Positions 6,817-16,200 of a stretch of DNA of 42,775 nt are shown piece by piece. Position numbers and translations under genes: made by a program. The notes under the pieces were generated by a model, which searched no databases, had not been told where the DNA came from, and saw only the letters and a list, made by a program, of their open reading frames with translations. This DNA comes from Burkholderia sp. Bp9142 (GTDB taxonomy: Bacteria > Pseudomonadota > Gammaproteobacteria > Burkholderiales > Burkholderiaceae). The stretch covers positions 1-42,775 of the forward strand of contig NZ_QTPP01000057.1 in the NCBI RefSeq assembly GCF_003853415.1, given 5' to 3'. Positions within the stretch are counted from its first letter, which is position 1, and each line of letters begins with the position of its first letter.

Positions 6817-8571
6817 ATGAACGAGACCGCTCGCACGCCGGACGCCCGCGCATCCGGCAACATCCCCGACAGCCGGGGCGTCAATTTCTTCACCGCCGAT
6901 CCCGATCTCGGCGCGTTGCTGAAGCTGCATCTCGGCGCCACTCATTACGCACGGCTCGAACCGCAACTGCACGCGCTCGGCGCGCGCGTGTCGGGCGAAC
7001 TCGACGAATGGGCGTCGCGCGCGGACAAGCATCCGCCGGTGCTCGAGCACCGCAACCGGCGCGGCGAGGCCGTGCAGCGGATCGACAAGGACCCTGCGTA
7101 TGTCGCGCTCGAACGCGTCGCGTATTCGGAACTCGGGCTCGCGGCGCTGAGCCACCAGCCCGAGGCGGTGGCGCCGCTCGTCAAGTACGCGCTGACGTTC
7201 CTGTTCGTGCAGGCCGAATTCGGGCTGTGCTGCCCGGTCAGCATGACGGATTCGCTGACGCGCACGCTGCGCCGTTTCGGCGAGCCGGCGCTCGTCGAAC
7301 ACTACCTGCCGATGCTCGCGTCGCGCGATTTCGACACGCTGTTCCAGGGCGCGATGTTCATGACCGAGCAGGCGGCCGGCTCCGACGTCGGCCGCATCGC
7401 GACGCGCGCGGTGCGCGAAACGGACGCGCAGGGTGGGACGGTGTGGCGCCTGTACGGCGACAAGTGGTTCTGCTCGAACGCGGACGCGGATCTCGCGATG
7501 GTGCTCGCGCGGCCCGACGGCGCGCCCGACGGCATCAAGGGGCTCGCGCTGTTCCTGTTGCCGAAGGTGCTGCCGGACGGCACGCGCAACCGCTACCGGA
7601 TCGTGCGGCTGAAAGACAAGCTCGGCAGCCGTTCGATGGCGAGCGGCGAGATCGCGCTCGAAGGCGCGCAGGCCTGGCTGATCGGCGAGATCGGCCGCGG
7701 TTTTCACCAGATGGCCGACATGATCAACATGTCGCGGCTGTCGAACGGCGTGCGCGCGGCCGGGATGATGCGGCGCGCGCTGAACGAAGCGTTGCATGTC
7801 GCCGCGCATCGCGAGGCCTTCGGCCGCAAGCTGATCGAGATGCCGCTGATGCAGCGCCAGCTGATGAAGATGCTGCTGCCCGCCGAGGCCGCGCGTGCGA
7901 TGTTCATGCAGATCGCGCTGCTGCTGCCGCAGGCGGATGCGGGCGACGAGCAGGCCGCGCGCTGCGTGCGCATCCTGACGCCGCTGATCAAGTTCCGCGC
8001 GTGCCGCGATGCGCGCCGCGTGACGGGCGATGCGATGGAAGTGCGCGGCGGCACCGGCTACATCGAGGAATGGAGCGATGCGCGGCTCGTGCGCGACGCG
8101 CATCTCGGCTCGATCTGGGAAGGCACCAGCAACATCGTCGCGCTCGACGTCGCGCGCGCCGCGCAGCGCGAGCAGGCGCTCGACGCGCTGCGCACGTTCC
8201 TCGGCGACCGGCTCGGCGCGGCGCCGCTGCCCGAGGCGAGCCGCGCGGCGCTGCGGCGCATTCTCGCGCGCGCATGCGATGCGCTCGCACGCGTCGCGGC
8301 GGAAGGCGATGACGCGCGCGTGCGGCAGGCTGCGTCGGCGCTGTACTACGCGAGTGCGGCCGTGCTGATGGCGTGCGAGGGCGTGCGGCTCGCGCCCGAT
8401 CACCGGCGCCTCGCGCTCGCGCACCTGATCGTGCGTCACAAGCTGCTGCCGGTCGACCCGCTCGCGCTGGCGTCGCGCGACGACGACGCGGCGGCGTTCG
8501 ACGCGCTGCTGCGCGGCACGCCGGTGCCGCTCGACATGGCGCTCGACCTGCTGCCGGAGGTCGAACGATGA
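6817..8571 (+). CDS. AidB-clade acyl-CoA dehydrogenase (flavoprotein)
   Basis: 584 residues. The four usual blocks of the acyl-CoA dehydrogenase fold are present: helical N-domain, FMTEQAAGSDV (flavin-binding strand), DKWFCSNADADLAMVLARP, then RLKDKLGSRSMASGEIALEG, and the helical C-domain with VRGGTGYIEEWSDARLVRDAHLGSIWEGTSNIVALDV. The Glu in IWEGTSN is at the classical catalytic-base position. AidB-like marks are the long N-terminal extension, AEFGLCCPVSMT and the RLKDKLGSRSMAS block; about 120 extra C-terminal residues follow the dehydrogenase fold. Start 6817 has CTGGAGAC in front. The stop overlaps the CoA-transferase start (ATGA), showing translational coupling. It probably oxidises the acyl-CoA made by that partner; the substrate is unknown. 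Confidence 0.9.
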   Translation: MNETARTPDARASGNIPDSRGVNFFTADPDLGALLKLHLGATHYARLEPQLHALGARVSGELDEWASRADKHPPVLEHRNRRGEAVQRIDKDPAYVALERVAYSELGLAALSHQPEAVAPLVKYALTFLFVQAEFGLCCPVSMTDSLTRTLRRFGEPALVEHYLPMLASRDFDTLFQGAMFMTEQAAGSDVGRIATRAVRETDAQGGTVWRLYGDKWFCSNADADLAMVLARPDGAPDGIKGLALFLLPKVLPDGTRNRYRIVRLKDKLGSRSMASGEIALEGAQAWLIGEIGRGFHQMADMINMSRLSNGVRAAGMMRRALNEALHVAAHREAFGRKLIEMPLMQRQLMKMLLPAEAARAMFMQIALLLPQADAGDEQAARCVRILTPLIKFRACRDARRVTGDAMEVRGGTGYIEEWSDARLVRDAHLGSIWEGTSNIVALDVARAAQREQALDALRTFLGDRLGAAPLPEASRAALRRILARACDALARVAAEGDDARVRQAASALYYASAAVLMACEGVRLAPDHRRLALAHLIVRHKLLPVDPLALASRDDDAAAFDALLRGTPVPLDMALDLLPEVER

Positions 8572-9788
8572 ATGCGACGAACGAGACGAACGCGCCCCGT
8601 GGCGCACTGGACGGCCTGAAGGTCGTCGACCTGAGCCGCGTGCTCGGCGGCCCGTACTGCACGCAGGCGCTCGCCGACCACGGCGCGACGGTGATCAAGA
8701 TCGAGCCGCCGGGCGGCGACGAGACGCGCGGCTGGGGGCCGCCGTTCCTCGGCGACACCGCGTGGTACTTCATGGGTGTGAACCGTAACAAGGAAGGGCT
8801 TGCGCTCGACCTGTCGCGCGACGAAGGGCGCGCGATCCTGTGGCGCCTGCTCGACGACGCCGACGTGCTCGTCGAGAACTTCAAGCCCGGCACGCTCGCG
8901 CGCTGGGGGATGGACTACGCGCGCGACCTGCAGCCGCGTTTCCCGCGCCTGATCCACTGCGCGGTGACGGGCTTCGGCGAGGACGGCCCGCTCGGCGGGC
9001 TGCCCGGCTACGACGCGGTGATCCAGGCGATGGCCGGGCTGATGAGCGTCAACGGCGAGCGCGACGGCGACGCGCTGCGCATCGGGTTGCCGATCGTCGA
9101 CATGGTCACGGGGCTCAACGCGCTGGCCGGCATCCTGCTCGCGCTCGCCGAGCGCGAGAGGAGCGGGCGGGGCCAGTCGATCGACATCGCGCTGTACGAC
9201 TGCGGCGTGTCGCTGCTGCATCCGCACCTGCCGAACTTCTTCGGCTCGGGGCGCGTGCCCGAGCGCAGCGGCAACGCGCATCCGAACATCGCGCCGTACG
9301 ACAGCTACCGCACGGCGACCGTGCCGATCTTCCTCGCGGTCGGCAACGACCGGCAGTTCGCACGCCTCGTCGCGCATCTCGGCGCGCCGGCGCTGGCCGG
9401 CGACCCGCGCTTCGTCGACAACCGCAGCCGCTGCGCGCACCGGCCCGAGCTGAAGGCCGAACTCGAGGCACGGCTCGCCGCGCATCCGTGCGAGCCGCTC
9501 GCGCGCGATCTGATGGCGGCGGGCGTGCCGTGCGGGCCGGTGCGTACGGTCGCCGACGTCGCACGCGATCCGCATGCGCTGCACCGCGCGCTGTTCGTCG
9601 AGATCGGCGCGTATCGCGGCACCGCATCGCCGGTGAGGCTGTCGCGCACGCCGGCGACCTACCGTTCGCCGCCGCCCGCGCTCGGTCGCGACACGCGCGC
9701 GGTGCTCGAGCGCCTCGGCGTCGATCCCGCGCTCCAGCAGCAGTTGCTCGACGCCGGCGTGCTGAAGGTCGCGCCCGACCCGGCGTGA
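8568..9788 (+). CDS. family III CoA-transferase (CaiB/BaiF type)
   Basis: 406 residues, the normal length. It starts with GALDGLKVVDLSRVLGGPYCTQALADHGATVIKIEPPGGDETRGW, the family signature for CoA binding. Then NRNKEGLALDLSRDEGR, VENFKPGTLARWGMDY, and GYDAVIQAMAGLMSVNG follow. Asp178 in LPIVDMVTG lies where family III enzymes have the aspartate that forms the acyl anhydride. The enzyme moves CoA from one acyl-CoA to a free carboxylic acid, activating it without ATP. The start overlaps the dehydrogenase stop by 4 bp. Succinyl-CoA is a common donor in such pathways, but neither donor nor acceptor can be read here. Confidence 0.94.
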   Translation: MNATNETNAPRGALDGLKVVDLSRVLGGPYCTQALADHGATVIKIEPPGGDETRGWGPPFLGDTAWYFMGVNRNKEGLALDLSRDEGRAILWRLLDDADVLVENFKPGTLARWGMDYARDLQPRFPRLIHCAVTGFGEDGPLGGLPGYDAVIQAMAGLMSVNGERDGDALRIGLPIVDMVTGLNALAGILLALAERERSGRGQSIDIALYDCGVSLLHPHLPNFFGSGRVPERSGNAHPNIAPYDSYRTATVPIFLAVGNDRQFARLVAHLGAPALAGDPRFVDNRSRCAHRPELKAELEARLAAHPCEPLARDLMAAGVPCGPVRTVADVARDPHALHRALFVEIGAYRGTASPVRLSRTPATYRSPPPALGRDTRAVLERLGVDPALQQQLLDAGVLKVAPDPA

Positions 9789-9943
9789 CCGGTCGAGGGG
9801 GCTTGCAGGCGAGCATCCCCGGCCGACGAAACGGGACGCAAGGCAGCGCAACGCAAGGCAATACCGCCAGCCGGCGGCGCAAGGCCGGCCATCCGGCAAG
9901 GCACGCGACAGTCGCGCCGCCGATCACGAACATGGAGACATCG

Positions 9944-11356
9944 ATGAGCCGTCCGCAATCCCCGTCCGCCGCACAGCCGCGGCCAGGCCGCGCCGCCCTC
10001 GCGGCATTCGTCGGCACCACGATCGAGTGGTACGACTTCTACATCTACGGCACCGCCGCCGCGCTCGTGTTCGGCAAGGTGTTCTTCTCGAGCACGATGG
10101 ATCCCGGCGTCGCGACGCTGCTCGCGTTCGTCACGTTCTGGGCCGGCTTCGCCGCGCGGCCGCTCGGCGGGATCGTGTTCGGGCACCTCGGCGATCGCGT
10201 CGGCCGCAAGACCGCGCTCGTGATCACGCTGGTGATGATGGGGCTCGCCACGACCGGCATCGGCCTCTTGCCCGGCTATGCGTCGATCGGCGTGTGGGCG
10301 CCCGCGGGCCTCGTCGTGCTGCGCGTGCTGCAGGGCATCGCGGTCGGCGGCGAGTGGGGCGGCGCGGTGCTCATCGCGAGCGAGAACGCGCCGAAGCACC
10401 GCAGCATCCTGTACGCGGCGTTCGCGCAGCAGGGGTCGCCCACCGGCAATCTGCTCGCGACGGCCGCCTTCTTCGCGCTGAGCGCGCTGCCGACGCCGTC
10501 GTTCCTGATGTGGGGCTGGCGCCTTCCATTCCTGCTGTCGGCGGTGCTCGTGATCATCGGGATGGTGATCCGGCTGCGACTCGAGGAATCGATCGACATG
10601 CAGCGTGTGCTCGCGCGCAAGCGGACGGTGAAGCTGCCGCTGCGCGACGTCGTGCGCGACCACTGGCCCGTCGTGCTGCTCGCGGCCGGCACGCTGCCGG
10701 TGATCAACGTCACGTATTTCCGCAGCACGTTCGCGCTGTCGTGGGCGACGAAGGCGCTCGGCTACGCGCAGGGCACGTTCCTCGGCATCCTGTCGATCTC
10801 GCTCGTCGTGCAGTTCCTGATGCAGCCGGTCGGCGCGTGGTTCGTGTCGAAGGTCGACATGCGGCGGGCGATGTGCTGGATCCTGATTCCCGAGATCGTG
10901 CTGATGCCGGTGATGTTCCATGCGCTCGCGACCCGGTCGTACTGGGTCGCCGTCGCGGGGATGTGCATCTCGACGATTCCGTCGGCGATGTTCTACGGCG
11001 CGGTCGGCGGCGTGCTCGCGCGCGTGTTCCCGGCCAACATCCGCTATACGGGCCTGTCGCTCGCGTACCAGCTGAGCGCGCTCGTCGTCGGCGGCGGCAC
11101 GCCGGTGCTCGCGCAGGCGATCCTGAACGCGACCGGCAGCATCGTCGGCGTCGCGATCGCGTCGGGGCTGTATGCGCTCGTGTCGCTCGCGTGCATGCTC
11201 GCGCTGCTGAATCGTACCGGCTACCGCGCGGACGAACTGTCGACGGCCGAGCGTAGCGATGCGGCCGAATGGGGTACCGAAAGCGCGAGCGCCGAAAGTC
11301 CGGCCGGCGAGCCCGCGCAGCCGGACGAGCGCGGCGCGTTGAAACCGGCGGGTTGA
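9944..11356 (+). CDS. MFS transporter, metabolite:H+ symporter (MHS) family
   Basis: 470 residues from ATG 9944 (GGAG eight bases before); an in-frame ATG at 9932 would add four residues. It opens with the MHS signature FVGTTIEWYDFYIYGTAAALVFGKVFF and has the MFS loop motif GHLGDRVGRK, then LRVLQGIAVGGEWGGAVLIASE. Twelve membrane helices can be followed; the last ~40 residues are a hydrophilic Ser/Ala/Glu-rich tail. MHS relatives (ShiA, ProP, KgtP, CitA) carry shikimate, betaines, 2-oxoglutarate or citrate with protons. Lying 155 bp after the CoA-transferase, it is the likely importer of the acid the cluster degrades. The gap holds a 10-bp direct repeat (ACGCAAGGCA at 9836 and 9851). Confidence 0.93.
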   Translation: MSRPQSPSAAQPRPGRAALAAFVGTTIEWYDFYIYGTAAALVFGKVFFSSTMDPGVATLLAFVTFWAGFAARPLGGIVFGHLGDRVGRKTALVITLVMMGLATTGIGLLPGYASIGVWAPAGLVVLRVLQGIAVGGEWGGAVLIASENAPKHRSILYAAFAQQGSPTGNLLATAAFFALSALPTPSFLMWGWRLPFLLSAVLVIIGMVIRLRLEESIDMQRVLARKRTVKLPLRDVVRDHWPVVLLAAGTLPVINVTYFRSTFALSWATKALGYAQGTFLGILSISLVVQFLMQPVGAWFVSKVDMRRAMCWILIPEIVLMPVMFHALATRSYWVAVAGMCISTIPSAMFYGAVGGVLARVFPANIRYTGLSLAYQLSALVVGGGTPVLAQAILNATGSIVGVAIASGLYALVSLACMLALLNRTGYRADELSTAERSDAAEWGTESASAESPAGEPAQPDERGALKPAG

Positions 11357-11436
11357 GCCGGCAGGCCGGTGCGGCTTGCCGACCACGCGGCGTCGAACGC
11401 GCCGGGCCGATCGCATCGGCTCGATTCCACTTCCCC

Positions 11437-11475
11437 AAAAGCAAACGGCACCGTGCGAAACACGGTGCCGTTTGC
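11437..11475 (-). terminator. terminator of the argA-yggX unit
   Basis: A perfect 15-bp stem (11441-11455 with 11461-11475) with a 5-nt loop is followed on the minus strand by TTTT (11437-11440). It lies between convergent genes and probably also stops transcripts from the MHS gene, though no T-run exists on the plus side. Confidence 0.85.
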
Positions 11476-11528
11476 CTTGCGTCGTTTCGCGCGAGGCCGG
11501 CGTGGCCGGCCTGCACGAGGCGCGGCGC

Positions 11529-11804
11529 TCAGCCTTCCGTCGGCGGCACGTAGCCGGACGCCTGGTCCGCGCCGTCGCCGAAGAAGTACTTCTCGGTCTG
11601 CTTCATCAGGTACTGGCGTGCGCGCGGGTCGGCCATGTTCAGGCGGTTCTCGTTGATCAGCATCGTCTGCTGCTTGAGCCAGCCTTGCCACGCTTCCTTC
11701 GACACGCTTTCGTAAATGCGCTTGCCGAGTTCGCCCGGCAGCGGCGGGAAATCGAGACCTTCGGCTTCCTTGCCGAGCTTCGCGCATTGAATCATTCGGG
11801 CCAT
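11529..11804 (-). CDS. yggX: probable Fe(2+)-trafficking / oxidative damage protection protein YggX
   Basis: 91 residues, matching YggX (about 90). It begins [39 protein letters not shown], with the single conserved cysteine at residue 7, then [35 protein letters not shown], the family core. YggX proteins are small cytoplasmic proteins that protect iron-sulfur clusters from superoxide and have been linked to iron supply. It lies 49 bp behind argA on the same strand and ahead of a strong terminator, so the two are probably one operon. In E. coli yggX pairs with mutY instead. Confidence 0.97.
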
Positions 11805-11853
11805 CGTGTACTTCTCCTGTAATCGATCTGGGGGAGGGCAGTCGTGCCTGCGC

Positions 11854-13233
11854 TCAGAGCTGCTTCATCAGCACGAGCGACTTGCGCTGCCAGTTATAGA
11901 GTTTGCGGCGGTCTTCCGGCAGGTCGTCGACGCTGACCTTGACGAAGCCGCGCTTGAGGAACCAGTGCTCGGTGCGCGTCGTGAGCACGAAGATGTGCGT
12001 GAGGCCGCGCGCGCGGGCGCGCTGCTCGATGCGCTTGAGCAGGCGTTCGCCGTCGCCCGAGCCCTGCGCTTCCGGCGCGACCGTCAGGCACGCCATCTCG
12101 CCGATCTTTTCCTGCTGGTACGGATACAGCGCCGCGCAGCCGAACAGCACGCCATCGTGCTCGATCACCGAGAAGTGGTCGATGTCGCGTTCGATCTGGT
12201 GGCGGCCGCGCCGCACCAGCGTGCCGTCCGACTCGAGCGGCTCGATCAGCGACAGGATGCCGCCGACGTCGTCCGGCGTCGCTTCGCGCAGGCTCTCGAG
12301 GTTCTCGTACGAGATCATCGTGCCGACGCCGTCGTGCAGGAACAGTTCGAGCAGCATGCTGCCGTCGAGCGACTGCGGAATCAGGTGGGCCCGGGTCACG
12401 CCGCCGCGGCATGCGCGGATCGAGTGCTTCAGGAAGAACGCATCATCGCCCTGGATGTTGCCGGAGTCGAGCAGCTCGGCGGCCGCGTCGAGCGACATTT
12501 CGCGGATCAGCTCGCCTTCGTCGTCGACGATGCCGGGCGCCTCGGTCAGGAAGATGATCTTGTCGGCGCGCAGCGCGATCGCGGCGGCCGAGGCGACGTC
12601 TTCCATCGACAGGTTGAACGCCTCGCCGGTCGGCGAGAAGCCGAGCGGCGACAGCAGCACGAGCTTGCGGCTCGCGAGCGAATGACGGATCGATTCGGCG
12701 TCGATCTTGCGCACGATGCCGGTGTGCGCGAAATCGACCCCGTCGAGAATCCCCACCGGCCGTGCGGTCACGAAGTTGCCGGACACGACGCTGATGTGCG
12801 CATGCGCCATCGGCGAGTTCGGCAGACCCTGGCTGATCGCGGCCTCGATGTCGAGACGCACTTCGCCGGCCGCTTCCTTCGCGGATTCCAGCGCGCGCGC
12901 ATCGGTGATGCGCAGCCCGTGCGAAAACTCGGATTCGACACCATGCAGGCTCAGCTGCTCCTCGACCTGCGGCCGCGAGCCGTGCACCAGCACGATCTGG
13001 ATGCCCATCGCCTGCAGCAGCGCGATGTCGGACACGAGCGCGTTCAGGAGCCCCTGCTGCACCACCTCGCCGCCGAACCCCACGACGAACGTGCTGTTGC
13101 GGAACCTGTGGATATAGGGCGCGACGGAGCGCATCCAGTCGACGAACTGCGCGTGGCTGGCGGCCGAATCGTCGGCGGCCGGCGGCGTCGCGGCGCCGGT
13201 CTGGGCGGGAGGGAGGTCGGTTTGGGAATTCAT
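11854..13233 (-). CDS. argA: N-acetylglutamate synthase (amino-acid acetyltransferase)
   Basis: 459 residues in two domains. Residues ~25-290 form the amino acid kinase fold ([59 protein letters not shown]), which in ArgA binds arginine for feedback inhibition. Residues ~300-450 form the GNAT acetyltransferase ([27 protein letters not shown], then [21 protein letters not shown], the acetyl-CoA motif, then [18 protein letters not shown]). It makes N-acetylglutamate from glutamate and acetyl-CoA, the first step of arginine synthesis. The start codon has no Shine-Dalgarno site and lies 8 bp from a perfect -10 element, so the mRNA is probably leaderless. It is divergent from hrpA with 23 bp between start codons. 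Confidence 0.96.
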
Positions 13234-13240
13234 GGGCGGG

Positions 13241-13248
13241 ATTATAAT
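13241..13248. promoter_or_regulatory. shared bidirectional -10 element of argA and hrpA
   Basis: ATTATAAT reads TATAAT on the plus strand (13243-13248) and on the minus strand (13246-13241). Initiation 6-8 bases beyond each hexamer would fall at about 13255 (hrpA ATG at 13257) and 13234 (argA ATG ending at 13233). Neither direction has a good -35 (best on the plus strand TTGGGA with a 15-bp spacer). Only one polymerase could use it at a time. Confidence 0.6.
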
Positions 13249-13256
13249 GCGCCCCC

Positions 13257-16200
13257 ATGTCGAATGTACCTAAAAGTCCCGCGCCGACGCGGGCCAAAGC
13301 GCCGTCGGCCAGGCACCCGGATGGTGCGGCCGATGCGCGTCAGCAGCAGGGCCAGCCGCCGCGCCAGCAGCAACAGCAGCAGGCGGGCAAGCCGCCGCGC
13401 GGGCCGCACGGCGATGAGCGGCGCCGCGAGGCGGGCCAGCCGGCCGCGAAGGGCGCGCCCCAGGCCACCGGCGAGCGCGCGCCGCGCCGCGAACGTCCGC
13501 CGCGCGCGACCGTCGCGCCGAATCCCGTCCCGCCGATCACCTACCCCGAAAGCCTGCCGGTGTCGGGCAAGCGCGACGAAATCGCGCGCGCGATCGCCGG
13601 TCATCAGGTCGTCATCGTCTGCGGCGAAACGGGTTCGGGCAAGACCACCCAGCTGCCGAAGATCTGTCTCGAGCTCGGCCGCGGCCTCGGCGCCGGCGGC
13701 ACGGGCCTGATCGGCCACACGCAGCCGCGGCGCCTCGCCGCGTCGTCGACCGGCCGGCGGATCGCCGAGGAACTCGGCACGCCGTTCGGCGAGGTGGTCG
13801 GCTACAAGGTGCGCTTCACCGACAATCTCGCGCCGGGCGCGTCCGTCAAGCTGATGACGGACGGCATCCTGCTCGCCGAGACGCAGACCGATCCGCTGCT
13901 GAAGGCGTACGACACGCTGATCATCGACGAGGCGCACGAGCGCAGCCTGAACATCGACTTCCTGCTCGGCTACCTGAAGGAGATCCTGCCGAGGCGGCCG
14001 GACCTGAAGCTGATCGTCACGTCCGCGACGATCGATGCGGACCGCTTCGCGCGCCACTTCGGCACCGACGCGCGCCCGGCGCCCGTGATCGAGGTGAGCG
14101 GGCGGCTGTATCCGGTCGAGATGCGCTACCGCCCGGTGGCCGAGGATCGCCCGGCCGTGAAGCACGCCGAGGGCACCGGCGGCCGCGACCGCGTGAAGAC
14201 CGCGCGCGAGGCCGAACGCGACCTGATGGACGCGATCGTCGACGCGGTCGACGAACTGTGCCGCGAAGGCCCCGGCGACGTGCTGGTGTTCCTGCCCGGC
14301 GAGCGCGAGATCCGCGAGGCGGCCGAGGCGCTGCGCAAGCACCATCCGCCGCATACCGAGATCCTGCCGCTGTTCGCGCGGCTGTCGGCTGCCGACCAGG
14401 ACAAGGTGTTCAAGGCGTCGAACGCGCGCCGCATCGTGCTCGCGACCAACGTGGCCGAAACGTCGCTGACGGTGCCGGGCATCCGCTACGTCGTCGACAC
14501 CGGGCTCGCGCGCGTGAAGCGCTATTCGTACCGGAACAAGGTCGAGCAGCTGCAGGTCGAGTCGATCTCGCAGGCCGCCGCGAACCAGCGCGCGGGCCGC
14601 TGCGGCCGGGTGGCCGACGGCGTCTGCATCCGCTTGTACGAGGAAAGCGACTACCAGGCGCGTGCGCGTTTCACCGACCCGGAGATCCTGCGCTCGTCGC
14701 TCGCGTCGGTGATTCTGCGGATGAAATCGCTGCACCTGACCGCGATCGAATCGTTCCCGTTCCTCGAGCCGCCGCCCGGCCGCGCGATCGCGGACGGCTA
14801 CCAGCTGCTCAACGAACTCGGCGCGGTCGACGACGACAACGCGCTGACGCCGCTCGGCCGCGAGCTCGCACGGCTGCCGCTCGACCCGCGCGTCGGCCGC
14901 ATGATCCTCGCCGCGCGCGACCAGCAGTCGCTGCGCGAGGTGCTGATCATCGCGAGCGCGCTGTCCGTGCAGGACCCGCGCGACCGTCCGATCGAAGCGC
15001 AGGAGCAGGCTGACCAGGCGCATCGCCGCTTTGCCGACGAGCGCTCCGAATTCCTGCAGTGGCTGAAGATCTGGGCGTGGTTCGAAGAGGCCGTCGCGCA
15101 CAAGAAGTCGAACCGCCAACTGATCGACGCGTGCCGGCAGAACTTCCTGTCGCACCTGCGGCTGCGCGAATGGCGCGACGTCCATTCGCAGCTGCTGACG
15201 GTCGTGCGCGAGCACGGCTGGCGGCTCAACGAGGCCGAGGCAACCTACGAGCAGGTCCATCTGGCCCTGTTGACAGGCCTGCTCGGCAACCTCGGCATGA
15301 AGGCCGACGACGATCCGCACTACCTCGGCGCGCGCGGGATCAAGTTCTACCTGTGGCCGGGCTCCGCGCTCGCGAAGAAGGCCGGCCGCTGGGTGATGGC
15401 GGCCGAACTCGTCGAGACGAGCCGGCTGTATGCGCGCTGCCTCGCGAAGATCGAGCCGGAATGGGTCGAGAAGATCGGCGCGCACCTGCTGAAGAAGTCG
15501 CTGTCGGAGCCGCACTGGGAAAAACGTCCTGCACAGGTCAGCGCGTTCGAGCGCGCGACGCTGTACGGGCTGCCGATCTATCACCGCCGGCGCGTCGCGT
15601 TCGGCCAGCAGGATCCGGCGCGTGCGCGCGAGCTGTTCATCCGCGGCGCGCTGGTCGAAGGCGAGTTCGACACGAAGCTGCCGTTCTTCGCGCACAACCG
15701 CAAGCTGCTCGCCGACATCGAGCAGCTCGAGCACAAGTCGCGCCGGCAGGACGTGCTGGTCGACGACGAGCTGATCTACGCGTACTACGACCAGGCGATT
15801 CCCGAGGGCATCCATACCGGCGCGGCATTCGAGCGCTGGTATCGCGACGAGGTGAAGCAGGGCGGCCAGGCGGAGGACAGGCAACGGCTGCTGTACCTGT
15901 CGCGCGACGACCTGATGCGCCACGAGGCGGCCGGCGTGACGACCGAGCTGTTCCCGAAGCGCGCGACGATGGCCGGCGTCGAGATGGCGCTCACCTACCA
16001 TTTCGAGCCCGGCACGCCGCGCGACGGCGTGACGCTTGCGGTGCCGCTCTACGCGCTGAACCAGGTCGATGCGCGCCGTTGCGAATGGCTCGTGCCGGGG
16101 ATGCTGAAGGAGAAGGTGCAGCTGCTGCTGAAGTCGCTGCCGCAGAAACTGCGCCGGCACTGCGTGCCGCTGCCCGAGTACGCGGCCGGCTTCGTCGAGC

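Noticed and set aside
6727..8607. 626-codon open frame antisense to the acyl-CoA dehydrogenase
   Set aside because: Composition artefact; the sense gene has all family motifs.
13360..13385. CAG-rich stretch as a CRISPR-like or mobile repeat
   Set aside because: It is the coding DNA for the Gln-rich tail of HrpA, in frame and without spacers.
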